The notes: a model not told the origin generated them from the sequence alone. A stretch of DNA of 64,000 nucleotides from Sinomonas atrocyanea (GCF_030811715.1 NZ_JAUSRH010000011.1:62001-126000), one strand, 5' to 3'; positions 7,052-16,392 are shown, numbered from the stretch's first letter. Numbers and translations: made by a program.

Positions 7052-9601
7052 TCAGCCCGCGGCCGGGCGGGCCCGCCGCAGCCAGCCGTCGACCCACCAC
7101 GCGAGCTCGACGAGCACGATCCCGACCCCGGCGCAGGCCAGCGCGGTCCACGTGTGGCCTGCGTTGCCCGGGTCGAGCTCGAACAGCGCGCGCGTGAGCG
7201 GCAGGGCGAACATCGCGAACGAGGCGGCCATCATGACCGCCACGAGCAGCACCTTCCACCACGCGTACGGCCGGGCGACGATCGCGAGCACCCAGAGCGC
7301 GATCGCGATGAGCGTGATGAGAGCCGACGTGCTGGCCTGCACCTGGGTGGCGCCGCCGCTGGCCACCGCGGGGCGGACCAGCAGATAGCACGTGAACGAG
7401 GCCCCCGCGATGACCATGCCGGCAGGGATCGCCATCCGCATGACCCTGCCCACGAACCCCGGGCGCGCGCGGTCGTGGTTCGGTGCAAGGGAGAGGACGA
7501 ACGCCGGAAGCCCGATCGTGAACCAGCCGGTGATGGTCACGTGCCGGGGCAGGAAGGGGTAGGGCAGGGCCTCGAGGCCGACCAGCCCCGGCACGCCCAC
7601 CAGGAGCGCGAGCAGGACCGAGTAGACCGTCTTGGTCAGGAACAGGTTCGCGACCCGCTCGATGTTCCCGATCACCCGCCGGCCCTCGCCGACCACGTGG
7701 GGGAGCGTCGCGAACCTGTTGTCGAGGAGCACGATCTGCGCGACCGCCCGCGCCGCCGGGCTGCCCGCCCCCATCGCGACGCCGATGTCCGCATCCTTGA
7801 GCGCGAGCACGTCGTTGACGCCGTCGCCGGTCATGGCCACGGTGTGCCCGCGGGACTGGAGGGCCCGGACCATGCCGCGCTTCTGTGCCGGGCTGACCCG
7901 GCCGAACACGGTGCGCTCCTCGAGCGCGCCGGCGAGGGCGTCCCCGTCCTCGGGGAGGGTGCGCGCGTCGACGGGCGCGTCCGCGCCGGGCAGCGAGAGC
8001 TGGCCGGCCACGGCCCCGACCGAGGCGGCGTTGTCGCCGGAGATGACCTTGACCGTGACGTGCTGGGCTCCGAAGTAGTCGAGGGTGGGCCGCACGTCCT
8101 CGCGCACCTTCTGCTCGAGCACCACGAGCGCCGCGGGCTCGAGCCCGCGGACGACGTCGTCCGGCCGGGTTCCGTCCGCGGCGTCGCCTCCGGCCGGGGG
8201 AACCGCCGCTGGGGGCTGGGCTGGCTCGAGGGGCTGCGCGGGCTCGGGGAGCCGCGCGGGCTCGAGGGGCTGCGCTGGCTCGGGGAGCCGCGCCGCGCGG
8301 GCCAGCAGGAGCACCCGCAGCCCCCGCGCCCCGATCTCCTCGGCCTCGGCCCGCGCAGGCGAGGCGGCGGGGAGCAGGACATCCGGGGCCCCGAGCAGCC
8401 ATGCCCCGTGGCCCTCGAACGCGACGCCGCCGTACTTCCGGGCGGACGAGAACGGCAGGGTCTGGGCCGCTGCCCAGCCGGGGGAATCCGGGAACGCGTC
8501 CCGGATCGCCTGCATGCTCGCGTTCGGGCGCGGGTCTGCGGCGGCGAGTGCCGCGAGGGCGAGCCGATGCTCCGGAAGGTGCGGGCCGCCGTCGTGCGCC
8601 TCCGCCGAGGCCCCCGCGAGGCCGCGCACCTCGGCGAGCTCCATCGCGTTCTCCGTCAGTGTGCCGGTCTTGTCCGCGCAGACCACGTCGACGCGGGCCA
8701 GCCCCTCGATGGCCGGCAGCTCGTTGACGAGGCAGTTGCGGCGCCCGAGCCGCACGACGCCCACGGCGAACGCGATGGTGGTCATGAGGATGAGCCCCTC
8801 GGGGACCATGGGCACGAGGGCCGCGACCATGCCGCGGAGCGCGTCCGGCAGCGCCTGCTGGCCCGTGAGCTGGTTGTACACCGAGAGGAGGCCCGCGGGC
8901 ACGAGCAGCCACGTGATGACCTTGAGGATCGTGTTGATGCCGCTGCGCAGCTCGGAGTCGACGAGGGTGAACTTGCTCGCCTCGGCCTCGAGCTGGGCGG
9001 CGTACGCCTCCCGGCCCACCTTCGTGGCCCGGTACCCACCGGTGCCGGAGGAGACGTAGGAGCCCGAGAGGACCGGGCTGCCCGGCGCCTTCGGGATCGG
9101 GTCGGCCTCCCCGGTGAGCAGGGACTCGTCGAGCTCGAGGCCGTCCGCCCAGAGCACCTCGCCGTCCACGACCGCCTGGTCGCCGGGCCCGAGCTCGATC
9201 ACGTCATCGAGCACGATCCCGTGCGGCGGCAGCTGCACGGTGGTGCCGTCCCGGCGGACGTGGGGGTGGGCCTGGCCGACGATCGCGAGCCGGTCCAGGG
9301 TGCGCTTGGCGCGCAGCTCCTGGACGATGCCCACGATCGAGTTGGCCACGATGAGGCCGGCGAACAGCCCGTCCAGCAGGTGGCCGGTGGTGAAGATGAT
9401 CGCGGCAAGCACCGCGAAGATCGCGTTGATGCGGGTGAGGACGTTCGCGCGGACGATCTCCCACGTGCTGCGGCCCGGGCGCGGCGGGACATCGTTCGTG
9501 GCGCCCGCCGCGACCCGCTCGGCGACCTCCTCGGCACTCAGGCCCCGGACGGGCGCGGGGATGCGTCCCGCGGACGGCCCGGCAGTGGTCCCCTCACCCA
9601 T
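7052..9601 (-). CDS. ctpE: P-type cation-translocating ATPase, CtpE type (probable Ca2+ transporter)
   Basis: The 849-residue protein has the P-ATPase landmarks in order: actuator-domain LTGEADP (TGES equivalent), the phosphorylation motif DKTGTLTEN with Asp310, the nucleotide domain, TGDGVND, and about ten membrane segments. The N-terminal region ([16 protein letters not shown], then [12 protein letters not shown]) closely resembles mycobacterial CtpE, for which calcium uptake has been reported. Actual ion specificity here is inference. The nucleotide domain holds an unusual insertion of repeated [11 protein letters not shown] units (about residues 436-459) encoded by a 36-bp duplication. 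The -10 box sits on the stop codon of the upstream lactonase gene and the mRNA is probably leaderless. Confidence 0.9.
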   Translation of the reverse strand: MGEGTTAGPSAGRIPAPVRGLSAEEVAERVAAGATNDVPPRPGRSTWEIVRANVLTRINAIFAVLAAIIFTTGHLLDGLFAGLIVANSIVGIVQELRAKRTLDRLAIVGQAHPHVRRDGTTVQLPPHGIVLDDVIELGPGDQAVVDGEVLWADGLELDESLLTGEADPIPKAPGSPVLSGSYVSSGTGGYRATKVGREAYAAQLEAEASKFTLVDSELRSGINTILKVITWLLVPAGLLSVYNQLTGQQALPDALRGMVAALVPMVPEGLILMTTIAFAVGVVRLGRRNCLVNELPAIEGLARVDVVCADKTGTLTENAMELAEVRGLAGASAEAHDGGPHLPEHRLALAALAAADPRPNASMQAIRDAFPDSPGWAAAQTLPFSSARKYGGVAFEGHGAWLLGAPDVLLPAASPARAEAEEIGARGLRVLLLARAARLPEPAQPLEPARLPEPAQPLEPAQPPAAVPPAGGDAADGTRPDDVVRGLEPAALVVLEQKVREDVRPTLDYFGAQHVTVKVISGDNAASVGAVAGQLSLPGADAPVDARTLPEDGDALAGALEERTVFGRVSPAQKRGMVRALQSRGHTVAMTGDGVNDVLALKDADIGVAMGAGSPAARAVAQIVLLDNRFATLPHVVGEGRRVIGNIERVANLFLTKTVYSVLLALLVGVPGLVGLEALPYPFLPRHVTITGWFTIGLPAFVLSLAPNHDRARPGFVGRVMRMAIPAGMVIAGASFTCYLLVRPAVASGGATQVQASTSALITLIAIALWVLAIVARPYAWWKVLLVAVMMAASFAMFALPLTRALFELDPGNAGHTWTALACAGVGIVLVELAWWVDGWLRRARPAAG
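8223..8294 (-). repeat. 36-bp tandem duplication inside ctpE
   Basis: Two nearly identical 36-bp units (starting at 8223 and 8259) encode [12 protein letters not shown] and [12 protein letters not shown] in the cytoplasmic nucleotide-binding domain. The period is a multiple of three, so the frame is kept. Confidence 0.85.
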
Positions 9602-9607
9602 GGTCCA

Positions 9608-9613
9608 ACACTA
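9608..9613 (-). promoter_or_regulatory. -10 element of a probable leaderless ctpE promoter
   Basis: On the minus strand TAGTGT lies 6 bases before the ctpE ATG, and it overlaps the stop codon of the preceding gene. Confidence 0.5.
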
Positions 9614-10708
9614 GTCGGCGAGCGCGGGCCTCCAGCATTCGATCCACAGCGGGCCCGCCGCGGTCTGTGCGCGGCCCGCGGGGTCGAGCCGGCCGTCCGC
9701 TCCGATGGCGTAGGACGTGATGTGGCCGGACCTCTCTCCGCAGGCCAGGAGCCACCCGCCGGAGGGGTCGAGCCCGATCCCGCGCGGCTGGGCCTCCGTC
9801 TCGGTCCGCCGCAGGAAGGACAGGCGGCCGTCGTGCCCCACCGCGAAAGCGGCGATCGTGCTCGTGGAGCGCTCGGTCGCGTAGACGAAGCGCTCGTCCG
9901 GGGTCAGGCGGATGTCCGCGCACCACACCACTCCGGGGCCCGGGTCAGGGGTCTCCGGCGAGCGGATCGGGCCCGGCTCGAGGCCGAGGCCCTCCACCGC
10001 GGAGATCCGCTGCAGCAGCTCGAGCGCGCCCGTGCCGGCGTCGCGGGCGTACACGTCCACGGTGCCGGTGCGCTCGTGGCTCACGTACACCCGGCGGCCG
10101 TCCGCGCTGTGGCGCAGGAAGCGGGGACCCGAGCCCGGCGCGGCGTCCACGTGGCCTGCCGGGCGGGCCACCGCGCCGCCGGAGGCGGGCCCGGCGTTTC
10201 CTGCGACGGCCTCGATCGGGAACCACGAGATGCGGTCCGCTCCGAGCGAGGCCGCGTAGACGAAGCGGCCGTCCGGGCTCGGGACGGCCGAGTGGGTGTT
10301 GGGCCCCGAGCGGTACTCCGTGATCGGGCCCGCGCTGCCGTCCGGGCCCGGGCTGCCGCCGGGGCCCGGGACCGCGTAGGACGCCATGAGCCCCTCGTGG
10401 TAGGAGGCGCTGAAGATCACGCGGCGGTCGGGCCGCAGCGACAGGAAGCACGTCGTGGCGGGGACCTCGCGGACTGCCTCCGGCGAGGCAGCGCCGCTCG
10501 CGGGATCCAGCGTCAGGGCCACCGTGCGCCGCGGCTCCCCGTTGACCCCGGCGTAGAGCGTTCCCGCCGGGTCGAGGGTGAGGGCCGTGACCTTGGGCAG
10601 TCCCTCCGTGCGCGAGACGTGCTCGAGCTGGCCGGTCAGCGGGTCGAGGGACAGCGTGTCGACGGCGCCGCCGCCGGCGCAGGCGAGGAAGACGAACGTG
10701 GGGGCCAT
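9611..10708 (-). CDS. Lactonase-family seven-bladed beta-propeller (6-phosphogluconolactonase Pgl-like)
   Basis: The 365-residue protein is a beta-propeller of the YbhE/Pgl lactonase family: repeated blades such as SPDGRFVYAASLGADRIS, RHSADGRRVYVSHERTGTV and TPDERFVYATERSTSTIAAF, then GIGLDPSGGWLLACGERSG near the end. Family members hydrolyse 6-phosphogluconolactone or act as muconate-type lactonases. No signal peptide is obvious. The ATG at 10708 follows GCAGGAG and was chosen because the open frame otherwise runs back through the neighbouring TetR gene. It is divergent from that TetR gene, which could regulate it. Confidence 0.8.
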   Translation of the reverse strand: MAPTFVFLACAGGGAVDTLSLDPLTGQLEHVSRTEGLPKVTALTLDPAGTLYAGVNGEPRRTVALTLDPASGAASPEAVREVPATTCFLSLRPDRRVIFSASYHEGLMASYAVPGPGGSPGPDGSAGPITEYRSGPNTHSAVPSPDGRFVYAASLGADRISWFPIEAVAGNAGPASGGAVARPAGHVDAAPGSGPRFLRHSADGRRVYVSHERTGTVDVYARDAGTGALELLQRISAVEGLGLEPGPIRSPETPDPGPGVVWCADIRLTPDERFVYATERSTSTIAAFAVGHDGRLSFLRRTETEAQPRGIGLDPSGGWLLACGERSGHITSYAIGADGRLDPAGRAQTAAGPLWIECWRPALAD

Positions 10709-10804
10709 GGCTCCTGCTCCTGATTCAGAGGCTGATTCCGGCGGGCGGGCTGCGCGCTGGCGACCACGGTAGCAAGCGGGCATGGCGCGGATCACAGGCA
10801 CCTC

Positions 10805-10833
10805 TTGTATAGCGCTGCTATATCGGCTACCGT
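10805..10833 (+). promoter_or_regulatory. Promoter and palindromic operator between the lactonase and TetR genes
   Basis: A -35 box TTGTAT (10805-10810) and a -10 box TACCGT (10828-10833) are 17 bases apart, and the ATG of the TetR gene follows 7 bases later (probably leaderless). Between the boxes sits the palindrome TATAGC-GCT-GCTATA at 10808-10822. This is the natural place for autorepression and could also act on the divergent lactonase gene. Confidence 0.65.
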
Positions 10834-10840
10834 AGCGGCC

Positions 10841-11704
10841 ATGCGCAAGGGGGCGGTCGAGGTGGCCGGAGACGCTGCGGCGGACGGGCTGCAGCAGCGT
10901 GCCGCCATACCCTCGCCCCGGGAGCGGATCCTCCGGGCGGCCATGGAGCTCGTAGCCACCTCCGAGGGGAACACCGTCTCCACGCGCCAGATCACCGAGA
11001 GGGCGGGGGTCACCGCGCCCACGCTCTACCACCACTTCGGGGACAAGGACGGCCTCATGGAAGCGGTGGTCGCCCGCGGCTTCGAGGAGTTCATCCGAAG
11101 CGAAGGCAGCATCGAGCGCACGGATGCGCCCATCGAGGACGTCAAACGGCTCTGGGACGTGCACGTGCAGTTCGGGGTGACCCATGCCCAGCTGTACCTG
11201 CTCATGTTCGGCAATGCCGGACCAAGCCGCCGCCCAGGGGTAGTGGTGGAGGCCGAACGGCTCCTCGAGGCCGAGCTCACGAGGCTCGCCCTCGCCGGGC
11301 AGCTCGCCGTCCGTCCCGTCGAGGCGGCGCGCGCCGTCCTCGCCTCCAACATCGGGGTGACCCTCATGCTCATCGCGGACGCCGGAGCAGGGGCCGGGGA
11401 CGTCTCCCCGGCGGCCGCCGAGCCGCTCGCCACGTCCGCCCTGTCCGTGCAGACCCGGGACGCCGTGCTGCGCTCGGTGCTCACGGACCCCACCCTCGTT
11501 GACACCCCCCGCGCGGGAGCGCCGGCCGGCCAGGACGGACAGCCGAGCTATGTGGCTGCAGCCATCGCCCTCAATGCCACGCTCCAGTCCTCGCACCCGG
11601 ACCAGCTGTCCGGCACCGAGATGAAGCTCTTCCTCGAATGGCTCCACCGGCTCTCGAGCGCGCCCGCCGCGCCGCCGGGGCCCCGGACCGACCGGACGAG
11701 CTGA
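10841..11704 (+). CDS. TetR-family transcriptional regulator upstream of the mannitol genes
   Basis: The 287-residue product has an N-terminal TetR helix-turn-helix: RERILRAAMELVATSEG, then STRQITERAGVTAPTLYHHFGDKDGLMEAV (about residues 25-80). The remaining 200 residues form a ligand domain of no recognised type, longer than usual, with a low-complexity stretch after residue 185. It is followed after 51 bases by mtlA on the same strand, so control of mannitol uptake is plausible; the divergent lactonase is the other candidate target. The likely operator is the palindrome in its own promoter. No ligand can be inferred. Confidence 0.85.
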   Translation: MRKGAVEVAGDAAADGLQQRAAIPSPRERILRAAMELVATSEGNTVSTRQITERAGVTAPTLYHHFGDKDGLMEAVVARGFEEFIRSEGSIERTDAPIEDVKRLWDVHVQFGVTHAQLYLLMFGNAGPSRRPGVVVEAERLLEAELTRLALAGQLAVRPVEAARAVLASNIGVTLMLIADAGAGAGDVSPAAAEPLATSALSVQTRDAVLRSVLTDPTLVDTPRAGAPAGQDGQPSYVAAAIALNATLQSSHPDQLSGTEMKLFLEWLHRLSSAPAAPPGPRTDRTS

Positions 11705-11755
11705 CCCCGATCCCAGCAGCCGCGTGCTGCGTCCTGAACAGAAAGCAGGATCACC

Positions 11756-13765
11756 ATGTCGACCACAGCAGCGCCGTCGCGACTGCACACGGCCCGGGCC
11801 GGGGTGCAGAAGTTCGGCACGTTCCTCTCGGGCATGATCATGCCCAACATCGGCGCCTTCATCGCCTGGGGCCTCATCACCGCCCTGTTCATCGAGAAGG
11901 GCTTCATCCCGGTCCCCGAGCTGGGCGGCTTCGGCGCCGGCCCGGACGGCAAGCCCTACACGGGCCTCGTGGGCCCGATGATCACCTACCTCCTTCCGCT
12001 CCTCATTGCCTACACCGGCGGCAAGATGGTCTACGACGTGCGCGGCGGCGTGGTCGGGGCCATCGGGACCATGGGCGTGATCGTGGGTGCCGGCATCCCG
12101 ATGTTCATCGGCGCCATGATCATGGGCCCCCTCGGCGGCTGGACCATGAAGAAGATCGATGCGATCTGGGACGGGAAGATCCGCCCCGGGTTCGAGATGC
12201 TGGTCAACAACTTCGCGGCCGGCATCTGGGGAGCCCTCCTGGCACTCCTGGGCTTCTTCGGCATCGCGCCCCTGGTCCAGGCCTTCAGCACGGCCGCGGG
12301 CAACGTCGTGCAGTTCCTCGTCAACAATGGGATCCTGCCGCTCACCTCGATCCTCATCGAGCCGGCGAAGGTCCTCTTCCTCAACAACGCCATCAACCAC
12401 GGCGTACTCACCCCGCTCGGCACCCAGCAGTCCCTCGAGCAGGGCAAGTCGATCCTGTTCCTCCTCGAGGCGAACCCCGGCCCCGGGCTCGGGGTCCTGC
12501 TCGCGTACATGTTCTTCGGCCGCGGCGCGGCCAAGGCCTCGGCCCCCGGTGCGGCGCTCATCCACTTCATCGGCGGCATCCACGAGATCTACTTCCCGTA
12601 CGTGCTCATGAAGCCGATCCTCATCCTCGCCACGATCGGCGGCGGCATGACCGGCATCGCCACGCTCGCGGTCACGCACTCGGGACTCGTCGCCCCAGCG
12701 GCCCCTGGCTCGATCATCGCCGTGCTCGCGCAGACCGCGAGGGACAGCTACTTCGGCGTGATCCTGTCGGTGATCCTCGCGTGTGCCGTCTCGTTCGTCA
12801 TCGCCTCGGTCATCCTGCGCGCGTCGAAGGACAGGGGCGAGGGCGACCTGGCGGCCGCCACGTCCCAGATGGAGAGCATGAAGGGCCGGAAGTCGATGGC
12901 CTCGAGCCTGCTCGGCGCCGGCGGCGGCGTTGCGACCGCGACCGAGATCAAGAAGATCGTCTTCGCCTGCGACGCCGGCATGGGCTCCTCCGCCATGGGC
13001 GCCTCGGTGCTGCGCAACAAGATCCGGGCCGCGGGCCACAAGGACGTCACGGTGGTCAACCAGGCGATCGCGAACCTCACCGACACCTACGACATGGTTG
13101 TGGTCCACCAGGATCTGGCCCTCAGGGCGGAGGAGAAGACCCCGAGCGCGCAGATCGTCACGGTCGACAACTTCATGGGCAGCCCGAAGTACGACGAGAT
13201 CGTGGACCTGCTCAACGAGCAGGACGCCACCGAGGACGTGCCGTTCGATGGCGTCGCCGGCAAGACCGAGCCGCCCTCGGAGTCCGAAGCTGCGGCCTCC
13301 CACGTCCCGGTGCCGCACCGCCACGCGGAGACGCCGAACGTGCTGCGCCGAGAATCGATCGTCCTCACCGGCTCGGTCGCGGACATGGCCGGGGCCATCG
13401 ACGAGGCCGGCAGGCTCCTCAAGGAGGCGGGCGCCGTCGACGACGCCTACGTCGCCTCGATGCACGAGCGCGAGACCTCGGTCTCCACCTACATGGGCAA
13501 CTTCCTCGCCATCCCGCACGGGACGAACGAGGCCAAGGACCACATCCAGGCCTCGGCCGTGACGTTCGTCCGCTACGACGAGCCGGTCGACTGGAAGGGC
13601 AAGCCCGTGAAGTTCGTCGTCGGGATCGCCGGCAAGGGCAAGGAGCACCTCGGCATCCTCGCCAAGATCGCCAAGGTCTTCGGCGACAAGGAGCAGGTGG
13701 CCCGTCTCGAGTCGGCGACCACGGCTGACGAGGTCCTGGACATCTTCGGAAAGGTGAACGCGTGA
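11756..13765 (+). CDS. mtlA: Mannitol-specific PTS permease, EIICBA in one chain
   Basis: A 669-residue EIICBA protein that takes up mannitol and phosphorylates it to mannitol 1-phosphate. The membrane EIIC domain (residues about 1-370) includes the GGIHEIYFPYV motif that contributes to substrate binding. The EIIB domain has Cys405 in the phosphorylation motif CDAGMGSS, and the EIIA domain has His588 in LAIPHGT, the phosphate acceptor from HPr. An EIIB-EIIA linker rich in Glu, Ser and His lies around residues 500-530. The gene overlaps mtlD by four bases, so the two are co-translated. A TetR gene lies immediately upstream in place of an MtlR-type activator. Confidence 0.96.
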   Translation: MSTTAAPSRLHTARAGVQKFGTFLSGMIMPNIGAFIAWGLITALFIEKGFIPVPELGGFGAGPDGKPYTGLVGPMITYLLPLLIAYTGGKMVYDVRGGVVGAIGTMGVIVGAGIPMFIGAMIMGPLGGWTMKKIDAIWDGKIRPGFEMLVNNFAAGIWGALLALLGFFGIAPLVQAFSTAAGNVVQFLVNNGILPLTSILIEPAKVLFLNNAINHGVLTPLGTQQSLEQGKSILFLLEANPGPGLGVLLAYMFFGRGAAKASAPGAALIHFIGGIHEIYFPYVLMKPILILATIGGGMTGIATLAVTHSGLVAPAAPGSIIAVLAQTARDSYFGVILSVILACAVSFVIASVILRASKDRGEGDLAAATSQMESMKGRKSMASSLLGAGGGVATATEIKKIVFACDAGMGSSAMGASVLRNKIRAAGHKDVTVVNQAIANLTDTYDMVVVHQDLALRAEEKTPSAQIVTVDNFMGSPKYDEIVDLLNEQDATEDVPFDGVAGKTEPPSESEAAASHVPVPHRHAETPNVLRRESIVLTGSVADMAGAIDEAGRLLKEAGAVDDAYVASMHERETSVSTYMGNFLAIPHGTNEAKDHIQASAVTFVRYDEPVDWKGKPVKFVVGIAGKGKEHLGILAKIAKVFGDKEQVARLESATTADEVLDIFGKVNA

Positions 13766-14955
13766 GCGAGGCAGCGACAGGAGCCCGGGGGACGGCGGTC
13801 CACTTCGGTGCCGGGAACATCGGCCGCGGCTTCGTGGGGCTGCTGCTCCACAACGCCGGCTACCGGCTCGTGTTCGCCGACGTCGCGGCACCCCTCATCG
13901 ACGCGATCAACGCCACCCCCTCGTACACCGTGCACGAGGTGGGCGAGGGCGGCGTCGACCACGTGGTGGACGGCTACGCGGCGGTGAACTCGGCTACCAA
14001 CGAGGCCGAGCTCGTCGACCGGATCGCCGAGGCGGAGATCGTCACCACGGCGGTAGGCCCGAACATCCTCAAGTTCGTCGCCCCGGCGATTGCCCGCGGC
14101 ATCGCCGCGCGGCCGGCCGGCGCGGGCCCGCTCGCCGTGATGGCCTGCGAGAACGCGATCAACGCCACGGACATCCTCGAGGCGGAGATCCGTGCCGCCG
14201 CGGCGGGGGAGGGGCTCGACGACGCCGCGGTGGATGCGCGCGCCGTGTTCGCCAACACGGCCGTGGACCGCATCGTGCCGACCCAGGACCCCTCCGGCGG
14301 GCTCGACGTGCGCGTCGAGCCGTACTTCGAGTGGGCGATCGAGCAGGAGCCCTTCGGCGACACCGTGCCCGAGATCCCGGGCGTCACATGGGTGGACTCG
14401 CTCGGGCCGTACATCGAGCGCAAGCTGTTCACCGTCAACACCGGGCACGCCTCCGCCGCGTACTTCGGACGGCGCGCCGGGGCCGAGAAGATCTCGGACG
14501 CCCTGGCCATGCCCGAGGTCCGGGCCAAGGTCGAAGCCGTCCTCGCCGAGACCAAGGCCCTGCTCGTGGCCAAGTACGGCTTCGCGCCCGAGCAGCAGCA
14601 GGCATACGTGGAGAAGATCCTGGGCCGGTTCGCCAACCCGGAGCTGCCGGACCCGGTGGAGCGCGTGGGCCGGGCGCCGCTGCGCAAGCTGTCCCGGCAC
14701 GAGCGGTTCGTCGGCCCAGCCGCCGAGCTCGCCGAGCGCGGGATGCCGGCCGACGCCCTCCTGGAGGCCATGGGCGCCGCCCTCGCCTTCGACGCCGCCG
14801 ACGACGAGGAGGCCCAGCGACTCCAGGCCATGCTCGCCGGCGAGTCCACGGACGAGGTCCTCGTCGAGGAGATCACGGGCCTGGCCGCGGGCCACCCGCT
14901 CCACCCTGCGGTCGCGGCGCGGGTCAAGGAGGCCAGGGCCGCACAGCCCGACTGA
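13762..14955 (+). CDS. mtlD: Mannitol-1-phosphate 5-dehydrogenase
   Basis: MtlD oxidises mannitol 1-phosphate to fructose 6-phosphate with NAD and so completes the mannitol pathway begun by mtlA. The 397-residue length fits the family. Near the N-terminus VHFGAGNIGRGFVG is the NAD-binding loop. The central RKLFTVNTGHA segment carries the Lys, Asn and His expected in the active site of polyol-type long-chain dehydrogenases. The GTG start overlaps the mtlA stop (GTGA). It is the last gene of the operon; a symmetrical repeat structure lies between it and the convergent sugar dehydrogenase gene. Confidence 0.95.
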   Translation: MSEAATGARGTAVHFGAGNIGRGFVGLLLHNAGYRLVFADVAAPLIDAINATPSYTVHEVGEGGVDHVVDGYAAVNSATNEAELVDRIAEAEIVTTAVGPNILKFVAPAIARGIAARPAGAGPLAVMACENAINATDILEAEIRAAAAGEGLDDAAVDARAVFANTAVDRIVPTQDPSGGLDVRVEPYFEWAIEQEPFGDTVPEIPGVTWVDSLGPYIERKLFTVNTGHASAAYFGRRAGAEKISDALAMPEVRAKVEAVLAETKALLVAKYGFAPEQQQAYVEKILGRFANPELPDPVERVGRAPLRKLSRHERFVGPAAELAERGMPADALLEAMGAALAFDAADDEEAQRLQAMLAGESTDEVLVEEITGLAAGHPLHPAVAARVKEARAAQPD

Positions 14956-14972
14956 GCGCCCTGCCCCCACCC

Positions 14973-15111
14973 GTTGAGGGGTCATGTCCACACGTTGAGG
15001 GGTCATGTCCACACGTTGAGGGGTCATGTCCCTAGGCCGTTGCCGCGGGGTTCGCGGGGACATGACCCCACAACCTTGGGACATGACCCCACAACACAGG
15101 GACATGACCCC
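14973..15111. repeat. 21-bp repeat array in inverted halves between convergent genes
   Basis: Three forward units GTTGAGGGGTCATGTCC start at 14973, 14994 and 15015, and three reversed copies GGGACATGACCCC start at 15057, 15078 and 15099. Both halves have an exact 21-bp period. The array can form a long stem around the centre near 15040. It fills the gap between mtlD and the convergent dehydrogenase gene, whose stop codon begins at the last base of the array, so a bidirectional terminator is a reasonable guess. The same core occurs at 63237-63287. Confidence 0.9.
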
Positions 15112-16260
15112 TCACGGGATGGCGACGGCGAGGATGCGCGAGCTCGTGCCCTCGTTCGTCGCGATCCACAGCTCCCGCCGTCCCGGGGCCCGGACCACGT
15201 CGCGGAGCCGCCCGTACTGGCCCCTGAAGTATTCGGCCGCGCCGGGCAGCGTCCCGCCGGTTGGCACGGGCGAGCCCGGGGCGGGGAGGGGGAGCCGCCA
15301 CAGGCGCTCGCCCCGCAGGCAGGCGACGTACGCGGCGTCGTCCACGATGGCGAGAGCGCTCGGCGACGCGTCCGCCGTATTCGGCCAGACATGGACGGCG
15401 GGGACGCTGCCGTTGGCGCTCCTGGCCCCCGTCACAGCCGGCCAGCCGTACTGGGCACCCGGGGTGAGCAGGTTCAGCTCGTCGTCGCGGTCGGGCCCCA
15501 GCTCGCTGGCCCAGAGCCGCCCGCCCGAGTCCCACGCGAGGCCCTGCACGTTGCGGTGGCCGTAGGTGTAGACGCGGGTCCCGAACGGGTTCCCCGGCGC
15601 CGGCGAGCCGTCGAGCGCCACGCGCAGGACCTTCCCGCCGAGGCTGCCGAGGTCCTGGGAGTTGGGCTGGCGGGTCGCGTCCCCGGTGCCGATGTAGAGC
15701 AGCCCGTCCGGGCCCACCTTGATCCGGCCGCCGTTGTGGAACGTCCCCGCGGGGATCCCGTCCACGAGCACGCGCTCGCCCCCAAGCGCGGTGCCGTCCC
15801 AGCGCAGCGCCACGACCCGGTTGCCGCTTCCCGCCGTGCAGTACGCGAAGACGGTGGCGTCCTCGGCGAACGTGGGCGAGAGCTCGAGGCCGAGGAGGCC
15901 GCCCTCGCTCGTGTCGGTCCGGACGGCGATGCGACCGGCCTCGCGGGGCGCGCCGCCGCCCGCGGGCACGTGGAGGATGCGGCCCGTGCCGCGCTCGGAC
16001 ACGAGCGCCGAGCCGCCGGGAAGGAACGCGATCGACCACGGCGTGTCCAGCCCGCCGGCAACCGTTCCCGTGACGCGCAGCGCGGGTGCGGCGCTCGGGC
16101 TGGGAGCGGGCCCTGGGGCCGGCGGGCCAGAGGAGGGCGGGGCCGAGGAGGAGGGTGGGGCAGTGGACGACGGCGTGCACGCGCCGAGCGCTGCGGCCGC
16201 GCCGGACGCTGTGCCCGCCAGTGCGAGCGCCAGGAAGGCCCGGCGCGAACTCAGCGGCAT
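15112..16260 (-). CDS. Secreted PQQ-type glucose/sorbosone dehydrogenase, lipoprotein
   Basis: The 382-residue product starts with a twin-arginine signal (SSRRAFLALALAG) and a lipobox LGAC with Cys28, so it is probably exported by Tat and anchored to the outer face of the membrane. A Ser/Pro-rich linker follows. The mature part is a beta-propeller of the glucose/sorbosone dehydrogenase family: GGLDTPWSIAFLPGG, SEGGLLGLELSPTF, FHNGGRIKVGPDGLLYIGTGD and YTYGHRNVQGLAWD, the last containing the His-Arg-Asn segment of the active site. The family oxidises aldoses with PQQ, though some members have other functions. A hairpin with a T run in the leader could attenuate expression. Confidence 0.88.
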   Translation of the reverse strand: MPLSSRRAFLALALAGTASGAAAALGACTPSSTAPPSSSAPPSSGPPAPGPAPSPSAAPALRVTGTVAGGLDTPWSIAFLPGGSALVSERGTGRILHVPAGGGAPREAGRIAVRTDTSEGGLLGLELSPTFAEDATVFAYCTAGSGNRVVALRWDGTALGGERVLVDGIPAGTFHNGGRIKVGPDGLLYIGTGDATRQPNSQDLGSLGGKVLRVALDGSPAPGNPFGTRVYTYGHRNVQGLAWDSGGRLWASELGPDRDDELNLLTPGAQYGWPAVTGARSANGSVPAVHVWPNTADASPSALAIVDDAAYVACLRGERLWRLPLPAPGSPVPTGGTLPGAAEYFRGQYGRLRDVVRAPGRRELWIATNEGTSSRILAVAIP

Positions 16261-16320
16261 GTCCGCGCGCCCTCCGGTGCCCGCGCCCGCCCGAAGGTGG
16301 GCTCATGGAGGAGGGCAGAG

Positions 16321-16352
16321 AAAAACCTGCATCGCGCCATTGAGATGCAGGT
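16321..16352 (-). terminator. Rho-independent terminator with T run, in the leader of the sugar dehydrogenase gene
   Basis: On the minus strand ACCTGCAT pairs with ATGCAGGT around a 12-base loop and is followed by five T. It would end transcripts of the DUF427 gene. Because it lies downstream of the likely promoter at 16363-16392, it could also attenuate the dehydrogenase gene. Confidence 0.75.
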
Positions 16353-16362
16353 CACGCTTTCG

Positions 16363-16392
16363 AGTGTAGGCAGGCCCGGACGGCGCACACAA
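16363..16392 (-). promoter_or_regulatory. Probable promoter of the sugar dehydrogenase gene
   Basis: On the minus strand TTGTGT (16387-16392) and TACACT (16363-16368) are separated by 18 bases. Transcription would begin near 16356, directly before the hairpin at 16321-16352. Confidence 0.5.
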
